Positions 41,912 to 53,609 of a DNA stretch of 64,000 nucleotides are shown here, one piece after another. The stretch spans positions 186,001-250,000 of the forward strand of contig JAPFFF010000040.1 of NCBI GenBank assembly GCA_039105265.1, given 5' to 3'. Origin of the DNA: Tritrichomonas musculus (lineage: Eukaryota > Parabasalia > Tritrichomonadida > Tritrichomonadidae). The notes beneath the pieces are model-generated. The model saw nothing but the letters and a program-made list of their open reading frames with translations. It did no database searches and was not told the DNA's origin. The translations under genes and the position numbers were made by a program. Each line of letters opens with the position of its first letter. Position 1 is the first letter of the stretch.

Positions 41912-42103
41912 CTATCTGAGGTTCAAACCATATTCGTCTATTTGTTTCTTAAATATAATAGTGTCAACATTTCCAATGTAAGGTATATTTCCTCCTGATT
42001 CGCTATGAGGAAGCCAACGATTTCCTGAGAGAGTTGCACAAATGGCAGTTGAAATAGATTGAGGTGTGAGACCAAAAGTATTTTCAATATATTCTTGTTT
42101 CAG
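41912..42103 (-). pseudogene. Short coding relic, possibly a transposase piece
   Basis: The minus strand reads LKQEYIENTFGLTPQSISTA, ICATLSGNRWLPHSESGGNI and PYIGNVDTIIFKKQIDEYGL without a stop for about 60 codons, ending NLR and stop. The sequence looks like part of an N-terminal region of a DNA-transposon protein, but no family can be assigned. There is no ATG at its start and nothing coding follows. Confidence 0.35.
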
Positions 42104-42849
42104 TCCTTACATTTTCATTTCACATATCTGGATTTGTTCTCTGGAAAAAGTAGTTTTTTCTTCATCTGTCCAATTAAATTGATTCATATAATAAAAATGA
42201 AAATCAACGTATATTTTTTTACTTCATTTGTTAAGGTTCTCCTTTCAAATTCAAAAGATTAAATTCAATTAGACTTCACAAATAAAATATGCATAAATAT
42301 CGTATTTAAAAAGGAATTAAAATATAATATTTACGCAGATATATATTTTAAATTATTAAATAAAAACATTTTCATGAAATCTTATCGATTTTTTTTTTAC
42401 AGATTGAAATCATAAAATTAAAAAAATCAATAAAAATTTGAAAAAAATAAGATTTAATCGTTAAGGTCAAATTTCTATATTTTTAACCAAAACTTTTTCC
42501 GAAAAATGAACTATTGAATTATATATTCTATGAGTTAATTCAATATTGAATAATTTACATTTTTTTAGGGAAGGAGAACCTTAAAATTAAAAATTTTCAA
42601 TGAATAAACTTCACAGTAGTTTCTCAAAAATTCTTTACAATTGAAATATTTGTATTAAACTATAATAAATTTCAATAATTGAATGGATTTAGTATGAAGT
42701 TATATTGAGAGTAGTATGAGGTTTTTAAATATACGGTAAGTCTCTTTTGAAAATAGTTTTTTCTCAAAAAGTGGATGAAGTGTTTTTGTTATCAAAAAGT
42801 GGGCACCTTGCTGGTTAGGTAACTAGCAAGCCTTGCTAGAAAATATTAC

Positions 42850-42850
42850 T

Positions 42851-42886
<36 letters not shown>
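42850..42886. repeat. Poly-A tract, about 35 bp
   Basis: A near-pure A run just beyond the C-terminal end of the ankyrin gene on the other strand. Assembly length here is uncertain. Confidence 0.9.
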
Positions 42887-43032
42887 AATAACATTTATGT
42901 CTTTTGAAAAATATCAAAGACGTTAATGTTAACATCAAAGAATAACGTTTTTACAGTTGTAATGTGAGATGGATATGAAGAAAAAATAGCTTACTAATTT
43001 TTATTAATTGATATTTAAAAAAAAATGGAAAA

Positions 43033-43215
43033 TCATTTTGAAAGTAATTGCTTAATCTCATGATTTTTAGAATAATCGATTGGTTTTTTTCCATGACTAT
43101 CTTTAATATTAATGTCAATCTCTTTCTTTCCGAGCAAAAGTTTTATTATTTCAAGATTTCCTATTTCAACTGCAAGATGCAAGGATGCCTTTTGCTCTAT
43201 TTGATTATTACCTGA
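43033..43215 (-). pseudogene. C-terminal ankyrin repeat and tail of a broken ankyrin gene
   Basis: The minus strand encodes ASLHLAVEIGNLEIIKLLLG, KKEIDINIKDSHGKKPIDYS and KNHEIKQLLSK, then a stop at 43033-43035. This is a complete ankyrin repeat followed by the short terminal half-repeat (GKKPIDYSKNHEIK) typical of the ends of trichomonad ankyrin proteins. It is the natural 3' end of the gene whose N-terminal part lies at 46408-47550. The 3.1 kb between is minisatellite with ankyrin modules. Confidence 0.75.
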
Positions 43216-46200
43216 ATGATTTTGAATTTTATTTAAAGATATGATTTTGAATTTTATAAAAAAAAAAAAATATGAAAAATATATCCAAGATTGATATCAA
43301 GTTTGTCATTTGTTAATAAAAGTTTCACAATTTCAATGTTTTTTTTTTCAACGGCCAAATATAATGCTGGCTTATAAATTATTATTTGATCAAAATTTCA
43401 TTGAAAGATATGATTTTGAATTTCATTGAAAGATATGATTTTGTATTTCATTGAAAGATATGATTTTGAATTTCATTGAAAGATATGATTTTGAATTTTA
43501 TTGAAAGATATGATTTTGAATTTCATTGAAAGATATGATTTTGAATTTCATTGAAAGATATGATTTTGAATTTCATTGAAAGATATGATTTTGAATCCAA
43601 TTGAAATATATGATTTTAAATTTTATTGAAAGATATGATTTTGAATGAAATTGAAAGATATGATTTTGAATCCAATTGAAAGATATGATTTTGAATTTCA
43701 TTGAAAGATATGATTTTGAATTTCATTGAAAGATATGATTTTGAATCCAATTGAAAGATATGATTTTGAATTTCATTGAAAGATATGATTTTGAATGTAA
43801 TTGAAAGATATGATTTTGAATTTCATTGAAAGATATGATTTTGAATTTCATTGAAAGATATGATTTTGAATGTAATTGAAAGATATGATTTTGAATTTTA
43901 TTGAAAGATATGATTTTGAATGTAATTGAAAGATGTAATTTTGAATTTCATTGAAAGATATGATTTTGAATTTCATTGAAAGATATGATTTTGAATTTTA
44001 TTGAAAGATATGATTTTGAATTTTATTGAAATATATGATTTTGAATTTTATTGAAAGATATGATTTTGAATTTTATTGAAAGATATGATTTTGAATGTAA
44101 TTGAAAGATATGATTGAGAATTTTATAAAAAAAAATATGGAAAATATATCCAACATTGATGTCAAGATTGTCATTTGTTAATAAAAGTTTCACAATTTCA
44201 ATGTTTTTTTTTTCAACGGCCAAATATAATGCTGGCTTATAAATTATTATTTGATCAAAATTTCATTGAAAGATATGATTTTGAATTTCATTGAAAGATA
44301 TGATTTTGTATTTCATTGAAAGATATGATTTTGAATTTCATTGAAAGATATGATTTTGAATTTCATTGAAAGATATGATTTTGAATTTCATTGAAAGATA
44401 TGATTTTGTATTTCATTGAAAGATATGATTTTGAATGTAATTGAAAGATATGATTTTGAATGTAATTGAAAGATATGATTTTAAATTTTATTGAAAGATA
44501 TGATTTTGAATTTTATTGGAAGATATGATTTTGAATTTCATTGAAAGATATGATTTTGAATTTCATTGAAAGATATGATTTTGAATTTTATTGGAAGATA
44601 TGATTTTGAATTTTATTGAAAGATATGATTTTGAATTTTATTGAAAGATATGATTTTGAATTTTATTGAAAGATATGATTTTGAATGTAATTGAAAGATA
44701 TGATTGTGAATTTTATAAAAAATTATGAAAAATATATCCAAGATTGATATCAAGTTTGTCATTCGTTAATAAAAGTTTCACAATTTCAATGTTTTCTTTT
44801 TCAACGGCCAAATATAATGCTGGCTTATAAATTATTATTTGATCAAAATTTCATTGAAAGATATGATTTTGAATGTAATTGAAAGATATGATTTTGAATC
44901 CAATTGAAAGATATGATTTTAAATTTTATTGAAAGATATGATTTTGAATTTTATTGAAAGATATGATTTTGAATTTTATTGAAAGATATGATTTTGAATT
45001 TCATTGAAAGATATGATTTTGAATTTCATTGAAAGATATGATTTTGAATTTCATTGAAATATATGATTTTGAATTTCATTGAAAGATATGATTTTGAATG
45101 TAATTGAAAGATATGATTTTGAATGTAATTGAAAGATATGATTTTGAATTTTATAAAAAAAAAATATGAAAAATATATCCAACATTGATGTCAAGTTTGT
45201 CATTTGTTAATAAAAGTTTCACAATTTTAATGTTTTCTTTTTCAACGGCCAAATATAATGCTGACTTATAAATTATTATTTGATCAAAATTTCATTGAAA
45301 GATATAATTTTGAATGTAATTGAAAGATATGATTTTGAATGTAATTGAAAGATACATTTTGAATGTAATTGAAAGATACATTTTGAATGTAATTGAAAGA
45401 TATGATTTTGAATGTAATTGAAATATATGATTTGGAATCCAATTGAAAGATATATTTTGAATTCCATTGAAATATATGATTTTGAATTTTATTGAAAGAT
45501 ATGATTTTGAATGTAATTGAAAGATATGATTTTGAATGTAATTGAAAGATATGATTTTGAATTTTATAAAAAAAAAATATGGAAAATATATCCAAGATTG
45601 ATATCAAGTTTGTCATTCGTTAATAAAAGTTTCACAATTTCAATGTTTTCTTTTTCAACGGCCAAATATAATGCTGGCTTATAAATTATTATTTGATCAA
45701 AATTTCATTCAAAGATATGATTTTGAATGTAATTGAAAGATATGATTTTGAATTTCATTGAAAGATATGATTTTAAATTTCATTGAAAAATATGATTTTG
45801 AATTTTATTGAAAGATATGATTTTGAATTTTATTGAAAGATATGATTTTGAATTTCATTGAAAGATATGATTTTGAATTTCATTGAAAGATATGATTTTG
45901 AATGTAATTGAAAGATATGATTTTGAATTTTATTGAAAGATATGATTTTGAATTGTATTGAAAGATATGATTTTGAATTTCATTGAAAGATATGATTTTG
46001 AATCCAATTGAAAGATATGATTTTGAATTTCATTGAAAGATATGATTTTGAATGTAATTGAAAGATATGATTTTGAATTTCATTGAAAGATATGATTTTG
46101 AATTTCATTGAAAGATGTAATTTTGAATTTCATTGAAAGATATGATTTTGAATTTCATTGAAAGATATGATTTTGAATTTCATTGAAAGATATGATTTTG

Positions 46201-46375
46201 AATTTCATTGAAAGATATGATTTTGAATTTTATTGAAAGATATGATTTTAAATTTTATTGAAAGATATGATTTTGAATGTAATTGAAAGATATGATTTTG
46301 AATGTAATTGAAAGATATGATTTTTAATTTTATTGAAAGATGTGATTTTGAATTTCATTGAAAGATATGATTTTA
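43216..46375. repeat. 25-bp minisatellite with five embedded ankyrin modules
   Basis: The unit GATATGATTTTGAATTTCAT plus TGAAA (25 bp) is repeated about 100 times. Four main variants differ at GAATTTCATT, GAATTTTATT, GAATGTAATT and GAATCCAATT. Arrays are separated by about 130-bp conserved blocks starting near 43283, 44146, 44730, 45165 and 45590. On the minus strand each block encodes one ankyrin repeat, YKPALYLAVEKENIEIVKLL then LTNDKLDINLGYIF. Since 25 is not a multiple of three and the first two variants create TGA or TAA in one phase, long arrays cannot be read through. No trichomonad-type intron signals (GTAYGT, ACTAACACACAG) were seen at the block edges. Confidence 0.9.
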
Positions 46376-46407
46376 ACATAATTAAATAATTATCAATTGA
46401 AATTGTA

Positions 46408-47550
46408 TTAACAGAATAATGAAATTACTTTTTTGTTTATATCTATATCTTTGTCTTTCAAGAGGTCATCAATAAGTGCACAATAATCGTACTTGCACAA
46501 GTTGCAAAATGAAATTTCACTAATGAACTCTTTTTTCAAAAAGGCGAAATTATAATATTTGAGGCATTGGTTGAACGTATCCTGCGAGTTTTCTTCATCA
46601 TTTTGCAAGAAGTTGTTTATGAAGTAATTTGCAATGTCGTTGTGGTGGCATTTGATTGATTCATAAAAGACTTGTTTGTATGACTTATCTTTTAATTCAA
46701 CATGATTGTCTTCAATAAAATGAATCATTTCAGCATTTTGGCCATGAATAGCCAAAAGCCACATCGATGGCGTTAATTTGACACCTTCAAGTCGCAAGTA
46801 GTTAAATATTTGGATTGAGCCAAAAAATACAGCATATTCAATCAATGACAAATTGCATTGTTTTTTAAGTAAAAAAGAATTTGTTTCATAAATTGATGGC
46901 TGAATTTTGGCGTTAAGTGAAACATCATTTCTTATAACGTGCGCAACAAATTCGTCAACCATGTCCTTTCGAATCAATTCACAAATATGATTGTCATTTT
47001 CGCCTTCCTTTCGTTTTTCATAAAAATTTTCGGGCAATTCTTTCTTTATCTCCTTAACCCATCCACTTTCCTTCCATTTTGGATTATATTTTGGGAACCA
47101 TTTTTCATTGATGAATGGCTGAATTTCCGGCTGAAAATACTGTGGATATTTGGAATCTATGTATATGTTTATCTTCGTAATTTTTTTAGCTATATATTCA
47201 TCAAAAACTATTATATGCTGTTCAATGAGAAATAAAAGAATCCTTTTGTTGTTCTTAAAAATATTGAATATTTCAGAATTTGAAAAATATTTCTTGATAT
47301 CTTCTTTGAAAAAGAGTAAAATTCTGTCGATTTTGCTGAAAAAATTGGGGAAATGATGACAATTATTCCCAATTGTGGAAATTAAGTGTAGCAATGACAA
47401 AAGACCATACTCGTTATCACTTATTTTGGAATTATTAAATTTTTCTTTGAGAAATAGTAAGTTTTCTTCTGAATTGGCTTCTTCTTCAAGAAAATTCAGA
47501 ATGCTTTCTTGGATGTCTTTCATCATGTCCAAATATTCTTTAGAACTCAT
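46408..47550 (-). CDS. N-terminal part of a DUF3447 ankyrin gene, 380 aa
   Basis: The frame encodes a complete DUF3447-type N-terminal region: MSSKEYLDMMKDIQESILNF, ENFYEKRKEGENDNHICELI, QPSIYETNSFLL, SLIEYAVFFGSIQIFNYLRL, AEMIHFIEDNHVELKDKSYK and CHHNDIANYF. It ends DDLLKDKDIDINKKVISLFC just inside the first ankyrin-type boundary (DIDIN) and 35 bp before the 25-bp minisatellite starts. It aligns along its length with residues 12-385 of the 841-aa paralogue at 20367. The gene once continued to 43033, so this is either the surviving, truncated protein or the head of a pseudogene. No break is visible within these 380 codons. Confidence 0.75.
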   Translation of the reverse strand: MSSKEYLDMMKDIQESILNFLEEEANSEENLLFLKEKFNNSKISDNEYGLLSLLHLISTIGNNCHHFPNFFSKIDRILLFFKEDIKKYFSNSEIFNIFKNNKRILLFLIEQHIIVFDEYIAKKITKINIYIDSKYPQYFQPEIQPFINEKWFPKYNPKWKESGWVKEIKKELPENFYEKRKEGENDNHICELIRKDMVDEFVAHVIRNDVSLNAKIQPSIYETNSFLLKKQCNLSLIEYAVFFGSIQIFNYLRLEGVKLTPSMWLLAIHGQNAEMIHFIEDNHVELKDKSYKQVFYESIKCHHNDIANYFINNFLQNDEENSQDTFNQCLKYYNFAFLKKEFISEISFCNLCKYDYCALIDDLLKDKDIDINKKVISLFC

Positions 47551-49625
47551 GGGTTTCCGTCAAAGATTTATTTGAATAATTTTTGCCTAGTTATTCATAT
47601 AGAGAATTCGTCGATAAAATTATAAATAAAACATTTCATATTTTTTAATAATAAATGATTGGATTATTAAATGATTTGCATAATTCATTTTTTGTCTATT
47701 TTCAAGATATGAATATAATATATATTTGTGAGTATAAATAACTCAATTTCTGAATTTTTATATTTTCAATAGAAATAGAGGTATTCATGTAGGGAATTTG
47801 TCGATAAAATTTTCAATAAAACATTTTATATTTTTTATAATATATAATTGGAGTATATAATGATTTGTATATTTTTTTGTGCCTCCATTTTCAAGATATG
47901 AATTTAGTATATTTTTGTGAGCATAAATAAATAATAATCGATTTTTAATTGAAAATATAATTTGTAAAATATACAAAATCAATTTTTTATATTATTGAAT
48001 ATTTTAATTTGTACTAGCTTATTACATTTAAAAATAAATTATTAATATTACTAATATAATATTAGAAATAATTTGAAAATATTATGGAAAATTATATCAA
48101 ATGAACAAATTATGCAAAACTTAATTCTTATCTGAATTAAATATTAATATTTATTTTATAGCTATTATATTTCAACAATACATATGAGTTGATAAATCTG
48201 TGCTAAAATTTAAAAATCTCTTTTTTAATAGAAGTAATCTACAAAATAAGAAGCATTTCTAAATATTACTATAATTTAATGTATAATAAGATTTTTAACT
48301 CATCTATATCATACATATGTACTCATTATATAGTAATAAAACTGTTTTTTAATAAAATATCAAACTTGGAATAAATTAAAGAATTAAATAATTATAATAA
48401 AAGCTAAAAATCTGAAGTAAATATGTAAAATGAATAAAAATGGTCTTAATATATCATTATTTTGAGGTTGATTAGAAAACTATAGGACATTGAAAATTAA
48501 TAATCTTAATAATAGCCATATTTCTTTTTTTTTTCACTCAAAAAGATATCATATATCATTTCCACTTTGGAGTGAATAATATAATGGTAATAATGATATT
48601 ATCTTAATTATTTACTGGAACGTTTTAGAAGGCATTTACATTCCCCTCTCAAATAATTGAGTTTAATTTGGAAGGGGGATTCAAATTTCAGAATTTTTGA
48701 GCGGTTTCTCAAAACCTTAGTTGAAAGAAAATAAAAAATTTTTAAAAAATTTTATCATTCAAAATAGAAACTCTTTTTTTCCGGAGGCTAATGTGTGAAT
48801 ACCAATAAAAATTATATCATTCAATAGTATATACTCTTTAAATTTGAGACTTGGCTTACCTATGTAAAATTTATATAAACTCTAAAAAAAAAAAAAAGGG
48901 GAATACTTATCCCCCCTGATACTTATTGACCCCGGAGGTTAAGGTCAATATTGACCTTGAATCGTACATCAGAAAAAAAAGTTCGAAACTTTTTTGCACT
49001 TTTGCAAAAAATACCATGAGTTTGCATTCAAAAAGTATCCAATGGATACTCATTTTTGTTCGTTATTTTTTGAGAGAATGTGAGGATCCAAAATCGCCAA
49101 AATGGACACTTTAATTCAATCTTGGATACACCTTTCAATTTTCATTGATTATTTTGAATGTATATTTCGTTTGACCAATTATATCGCTCCAAATTTACAT
49201 TGAATTTTATTTTTTATTTCAAATGTTGATCTTCTTGGTCAAAATCATTCTTAGTGAATTTGAAAAGTTTATAATTCATATTTGAGAGGTTTTTTAAAAA
49301 TTCAGAATAGTAGGTGTTTAAGACATTTATTATTGCTTTTTTTCTGATATTAATGAGTTTATTAAAGTAAAAATAAAGTATCAAATAAAATATTATTTGG
49401 ATACTTCAACACAAATCTTTGAATAAAATACTAAATAAAAAAGCATTTTTATGTCCACAAAAAGTGACAGCTTTTTTCAAAAAGTCGAAAATGGACACTC
49501 AGTTCACTGGATACAAAAGCCTAGATGAGTAGCTACATATGTGTTGGTAGACGATCAAAATTCGTTAAATTATTTAAAATTTTTATTTATGAAATAATTT
49601 TTTTTATTTTATTTTTATATATATA
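47551..49625. other. AT-rich intergenic sequence with a 186-bp duplication
   Basis: A direct duplication occurs at 47598-47722 and 47784-47910 (shared GTCGATAAAATT, AATAAAACATTT and TTTTCAAGATATGAAT). Beyond it, no gene. The second copy of a dispersed repeat is at 48929-49022. Near 49462 and 49486 AAAAAGTGACAGCTTTTTT and AAAAAGTCGAAAATGGACAC occur, related to sequence at 52163. Confidence 0.5.
48929..49022. repeat. Dispersed repeat, copy 2
   Basis: Matches 33346-33452: GGTTAAGGTCAATATTGACC, ATCGTACATCAGAAAAAA, ACTTTTTTGCACTTTTGC and ATACCATGAGT. The flanks differ, so the two sites are independent insertions or relics. Confidence 0.7.
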
Positions 49626-49649
49626 ATTAAGTGCGGAATTTTTATCCTT
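49626..49649. repeat. 24-bp inverted repeat, left member of a possible outer element
   Basis: ATTAAGTGCGGAATTTTTAT followed by CCTT is found here and, as an exact reverse complement, at 60513-60536. A 24-bp exact inverted match 10.9 kb apart is unlikely by chance. A long-TIR element begins at its inner edge. Confidence 0.7.
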
Positions 49650-49701
49650 ATAGTTGGTGGAAAAAACTGCGTTTTGAGGACAAAACTATGTTTTCTCGAT
49701 G

Positions 49702-50240
49702 GGCTAAAAAAAAGATTCATTCAAAAAAGCCCCCACTTTTTCTGGGAATATGTCCAAATAAGTAAAAATAAAACGGTTTGGCTCAAGAAGATAAAAATTT
49801 TTAGAAGTAAAAAAGAGCTATTTCATTTCCAGAACACAACAAGGAACCAAAACTCGAGCGAACGAAGGGCTGACACCCGGAGGGCTTCCCCCCTTGGGGG
49901 GCTAGGGGGGGCCTGGCCCGAAAGGGAGCGACCAATATTTTTGCGGAGCCTCAGCTCCGCAAAAATATTGGACGAATGGGGGCGTAGCCCCCATTATGCG
50001 TTGATTCTACAAACCGCAGCGTAGCGAGGATTCTTAATTTTATCCATTTTCTTAATTATCATTCGATTTTTCTAAAATTTTTACAAATATACTCAGTTTT
50101 CTTATTTTTCAACTTTTATTTATCTTTTTTATTATAAATATTTTCTTATTAATTTCCCTTCTTATCCTTCTCTCCATTTTTAAAAAAATTCTTCTCTTTC
50201 AAAAAGTGGGGGCTTTTTTGAATGCAATTTTTTTGTAGCC
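49702..50240. mobile_element. MULE-like MITE, 539 bp, with GC-rich core
   Basis: The left end GGCTAAAAAAAAGATTCATT continues CAAAAAAGCCCCCACTTTTT; the right end is its complement, AAAGTGGGGGCTTTTTTGAA through TTTTTTTGTAGCC. The 9-bp sequence TTCTCGATG flanks both sides (49693-49701 and 50241-50249) and occurs once at the matching spot in the other arm of the host element, proving insertion. A 9-bp duplication is typical of Mutator-like elements. No transposase. Confidence 0.85.
49850..50035. other. GC-rich, hairpin-rich core of the MULE-like element
   Basis: At 49932-49971 an 18-bp perfect stem closes a 4-nt loop: CCAATATTTTTGCGGAGC and GCTCCGCAAAAATATTGG around CTCA. Nearby CCCCCCTTGGGGGG and GGGGGCGTAGCCCCC add further stems. 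The base composition is utterly unlike the AT-rich surroundings. Confidence 0.75.
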
Positions 50241-52133
50241 TTCTCGATGAATATTCAATATTTTTTAATAAAAGTTATATATAATCACATTTCATATTAA
50301 TACAAATTTATATACAGGTTTTTATCAATTTTATTGGACTTAAGCTTTGATAATATTATAATAAAAATTATTTTATAACATCAACATTTTTTTAATATTT
50401 CCTAATTTTTAAATTATTGCTTAGATATACTATAAAATGGATAAAATATTTTTTAACAAATGTTGTTCAGTAATGAAAAAAAATCGATTTTTAAAAGATT
50501 TTTTAATATTCACTTCACCACTATAATTCTTTTTATATCACATTTCAGTTTTTATATAGGAAAATGGATTTTTAAAAACGCATTTTCATTTCATTAAAAC
50601 ATATTATTGTTTAATGATATCCTGCAAGTACTTTATTGATAAAATAAAATTACTGAAATAGTCATTTGATATTAAGATAAATTGTTTTTAATATTTTTTT
50701 TAATAACTTTTTTTTTCAACTTAAATTTCTCTATGATAGATTTATCAACCAAATTTACTACTAATATAATATATATCTACTTATTATATATTATCAGATT
50801 TTAATAATAAATCCTCTGTAAATTACTCCCTCATGTTAGAAATTAAATTGCAACTTTAGTTAAAAATATCATTGATTATACATAATGTGTATGGAATTTT
50901 CGTATAACAATTATAAAATATATATAATATTGGTATCTATATGTTTTTACACAGACAAATCTGGCAAATCATTTATAGGTCGCTTGGTTGAAAAGATGAA
51001 GAATCAAAATTAATCTACTTTATTTTTTTCTACAAAAGAATTAAATTGATCTAATTTTTTGTAGAAATGAATAATATTCAAATATAAATATGAATATGAT
51101 ATTATCATTCAATAATATATTATATTTGTCATTTTTGGGAAGATGATTAAAAATTAATTTTGTGTGCTTTTCTCAAGGAACAAGTGTCATCGTATAAATT
51201 TATCTATATATATTTATTATTGACATATAATGTTATCCTAAATATTAAAGTTATTAAATATTTCTTTTTAAAAATTCTTACAAAACTTGGTATTAATTTA
51301 TATTCAAAAAACACTAATATTTTTAGACATAATCAATATTTGATTATAATATTTATAATATACATGTTATATTTGATATTATAAATATTTTCACTTCAAA
51401 AAATGCAATTTACTATTTTTTTCCTATGAAAAATTAGTTTTTTCATAATTTTTTTGAAAGTATTTTTTAGCATGAATAACTTGATGGTTATTAAAGATAT
51501 AATAATTTTAACATTCTATTTATTATTTTAATAGAATTATATTTAATATCTATTTTTTTAATAATGATAATTATTTAGATATATCGAGGAAAATGCTTTT
51601 TTGTTTCACTTAGCATTTGAAAAGAAAAAAAAATTCAATTTCAACTAAAATTCTAAAAAAAAAAAATAACTTTTCAGTAATTTTATTTTATCAATAAAGT
51701 ACTTGCAGGATATCATTAAACAATAATATGTTTTAATGAAATGAAAATGCGTTTTTAAAAATCCATTTTCCTATATAAAAACTGAAATGTGATATAAAAA
51801 GAATTATAGTGGTGAAGTGAATATTAAAAAATCTTTTAAAAATCGATTTTTTTTCATTACTGAACAACATTTGTTAAAAAATATTTTATCCATTTTATAG
51901 TATATCTAAGCAATAATTTAAAAATTAGGAAATATTAAAAAAATGTTGATGTTATAAAATAATTTTTATTATAATATTATCAAAGCTTAAGTCCAATAAA
52001 ATTGATAAAAACCTGTATATAAATTTGTATTAATATGAAATGTGATTATATATAACTTTTATTAAAAAATATTGAATATTCATCGAGAAAACATAGTTTT
52101 GTCCTCAAAACGCAGTTTTTTCCACCAACTATA

Positions 52134-53609
52134 GGTCAAAAAAATTATCCAAAATTATCCAAAAAAAGTGACAGCTTAAAAAGACTGTTTTTAGCTTGCG
52201 TATTATATTAAAAGTAAAAAAAATAACTCTATTTTTGAAAAAAAAGTATATTTATTATTATTTTTTTAAAAAAATAAAAAAATAAGCAGGTTTTCGATGT
52301 TGTATTCATAGTGAAATGAATTTGCTTTTGTTTTTAGAAGATATTTTGAAAATAAAATGATTTTTCCTTAAAAAACAAGCTTTTATTAAACCACCTGAAA
52401 TATATAATAAACATTAGGAAAACATAAGATTTTGCTTTTTAAAAAATCATTTTTTCATATTACCATCAAGAAATTTGACTTTTTTCTTAGTATAATTTCA
52501 ATATATGATCATATTTTTTTGAATTCTATAACTTTTTTTATGTTTTGCAAATTCAATATATAGGTAATATTTGAATGGCTGACGAATAAAATAAATAACT
52601 TTTTGAGATATAAGTTATTTCAAATTAAAGTTTTATTAATATATTGAATTTTTTCATTTTTTTTTTTTTTTAATATATTCTTAAATTAAATATATATTTA
52701 CATTAAATCTATTTTTTTTTACAAGTTTAATCGAACGTACATTCAAAAAACTTCTCTATTTCAATGAATACTAAAAAAAAAAATTTTATCAGAGGTGCGA
52801 GAACTCTCTTTTTTAAAATTACAACAAAATTTTGAAATACAATATACATTATAAAATGATAAATATCATATTTTAATTTTGTGATCTTTCTCTCCGTAGT
52901 TGCCAAAATATTTATTATTTAATTATTTTATAGATTTGAATAAATTAGTATATAAACCATTCAATTTTTTAAAATATAAATATAATATTATTTATGCTAT
53001 TTTTAGTTATTAAAAATTAATTTTTTATTAATTAGGAGCTTTTAATTTTACTTTATTACGGAAGTTCATCTTTTTAATAATCTGAGCCCAATTTTATAGT
53101 GAAAATTTAATTTTTCTTCAAATTCATCATCATCGAAGCCTTCTTTTTCCAAATTGTGATTAATTGTTGAATAGTTTTGTATAAAAAATAATAATGAATC
53201 TTCAGTTGAAAGCTTTTTCATCATTATTTATTAAAATTTCTGAGAGAAAATTTCTGAGAAATCTGGCCAAATATTTTTTTCATAATCATATCTCAAAAAT
53301 GGCTCTAAGGATAATAAAAAAAAATTGTAGAATAGTGATTAAATTGTATATTTATTTAAATAAAACTGTTTCACCAAAATTCATAGGGCCATTTTTTAAT
53401 TATTCATTGTTAAATGTTAAATCCATTTTATTCGACGAATTTTAAATAAAATCCAGATTTTGATTGAAAATTCTATTTATATTTGCGATCTATTTGAAAT
53501 AATATAACCAAATTCATGCTTTGTTAAAAAATAATCAAAATATGCTAATAATAATTTTTTCATCAATTTCCTTTTCATACAATAATAAATATATATTCAT
53601 AAATATTTC
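52134..53609. other. AT-rich segment between nested elements, no gene seen
   Basis: TTATCCAAAATTATCCAAAA at 52147 resembles TTATCCAAAGTTATCCAAAA at 60486, in the same orientation. A 13-mer AGGTGCGAGAACT at 52793 occurs inverted near 60469. These may be internal parts of an older host element. A weak 83-aa frame at 53194-53445 has no family resemblance. Confidence 0.45.
53602..53609. repeat. Target-site duplication AATATTTC, left
   Basis: AATATTTC directly precedes the Merlin element and recurs directly after it at 59325-59332. Confidence 0.85.

Larger units (their letters stand above)
49649..52133. mobile_element. Long-TIR non-autonomous element, 2485 bp including a nested insertion
   Basis: The left end TATAGTTGGTGGAAAAAACT is mirrored by the right end finishing CCACCAACTATA. 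The inverted repeats run inward for about 470 bp: the left arm is 49649-49701 plus 50250-50660, the right arm is 51667-52133. Matching sequence includes CTTGCAGGATATCATT (right) with AATGATATCCTGCAAG (left). The left arm is split by a 539-bp insertion that the right arm lacks. The 1-kb centre has no supported ORF. TA at both tips fits a TA target duplication. A foldback-like element; superfamily not assigned. Confidence 0.8.

Noticed and set aside
45284-45616. 110-residue minus-strand ORF in the 25-bp array
   Set aside because: It is open only because this stretch is rich in the GAATGTAATT variant, which lacks stops in all phases; repeated peptide with no domain.
43216-46375. Minisatellite arrays as spliced introns of the ankyrin gene
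   Set aside because: No GTAYGT-type donor or ACTAACACACAG-type acceptor was seen at the module edges, so I did not annotate introns; RNA data could overturn this.
48926-49114. 62-residue plus-strand ORF in the dispersed repeat
   Set aside because: The other copy of the repeat does not keep the frame, so it is not coding.
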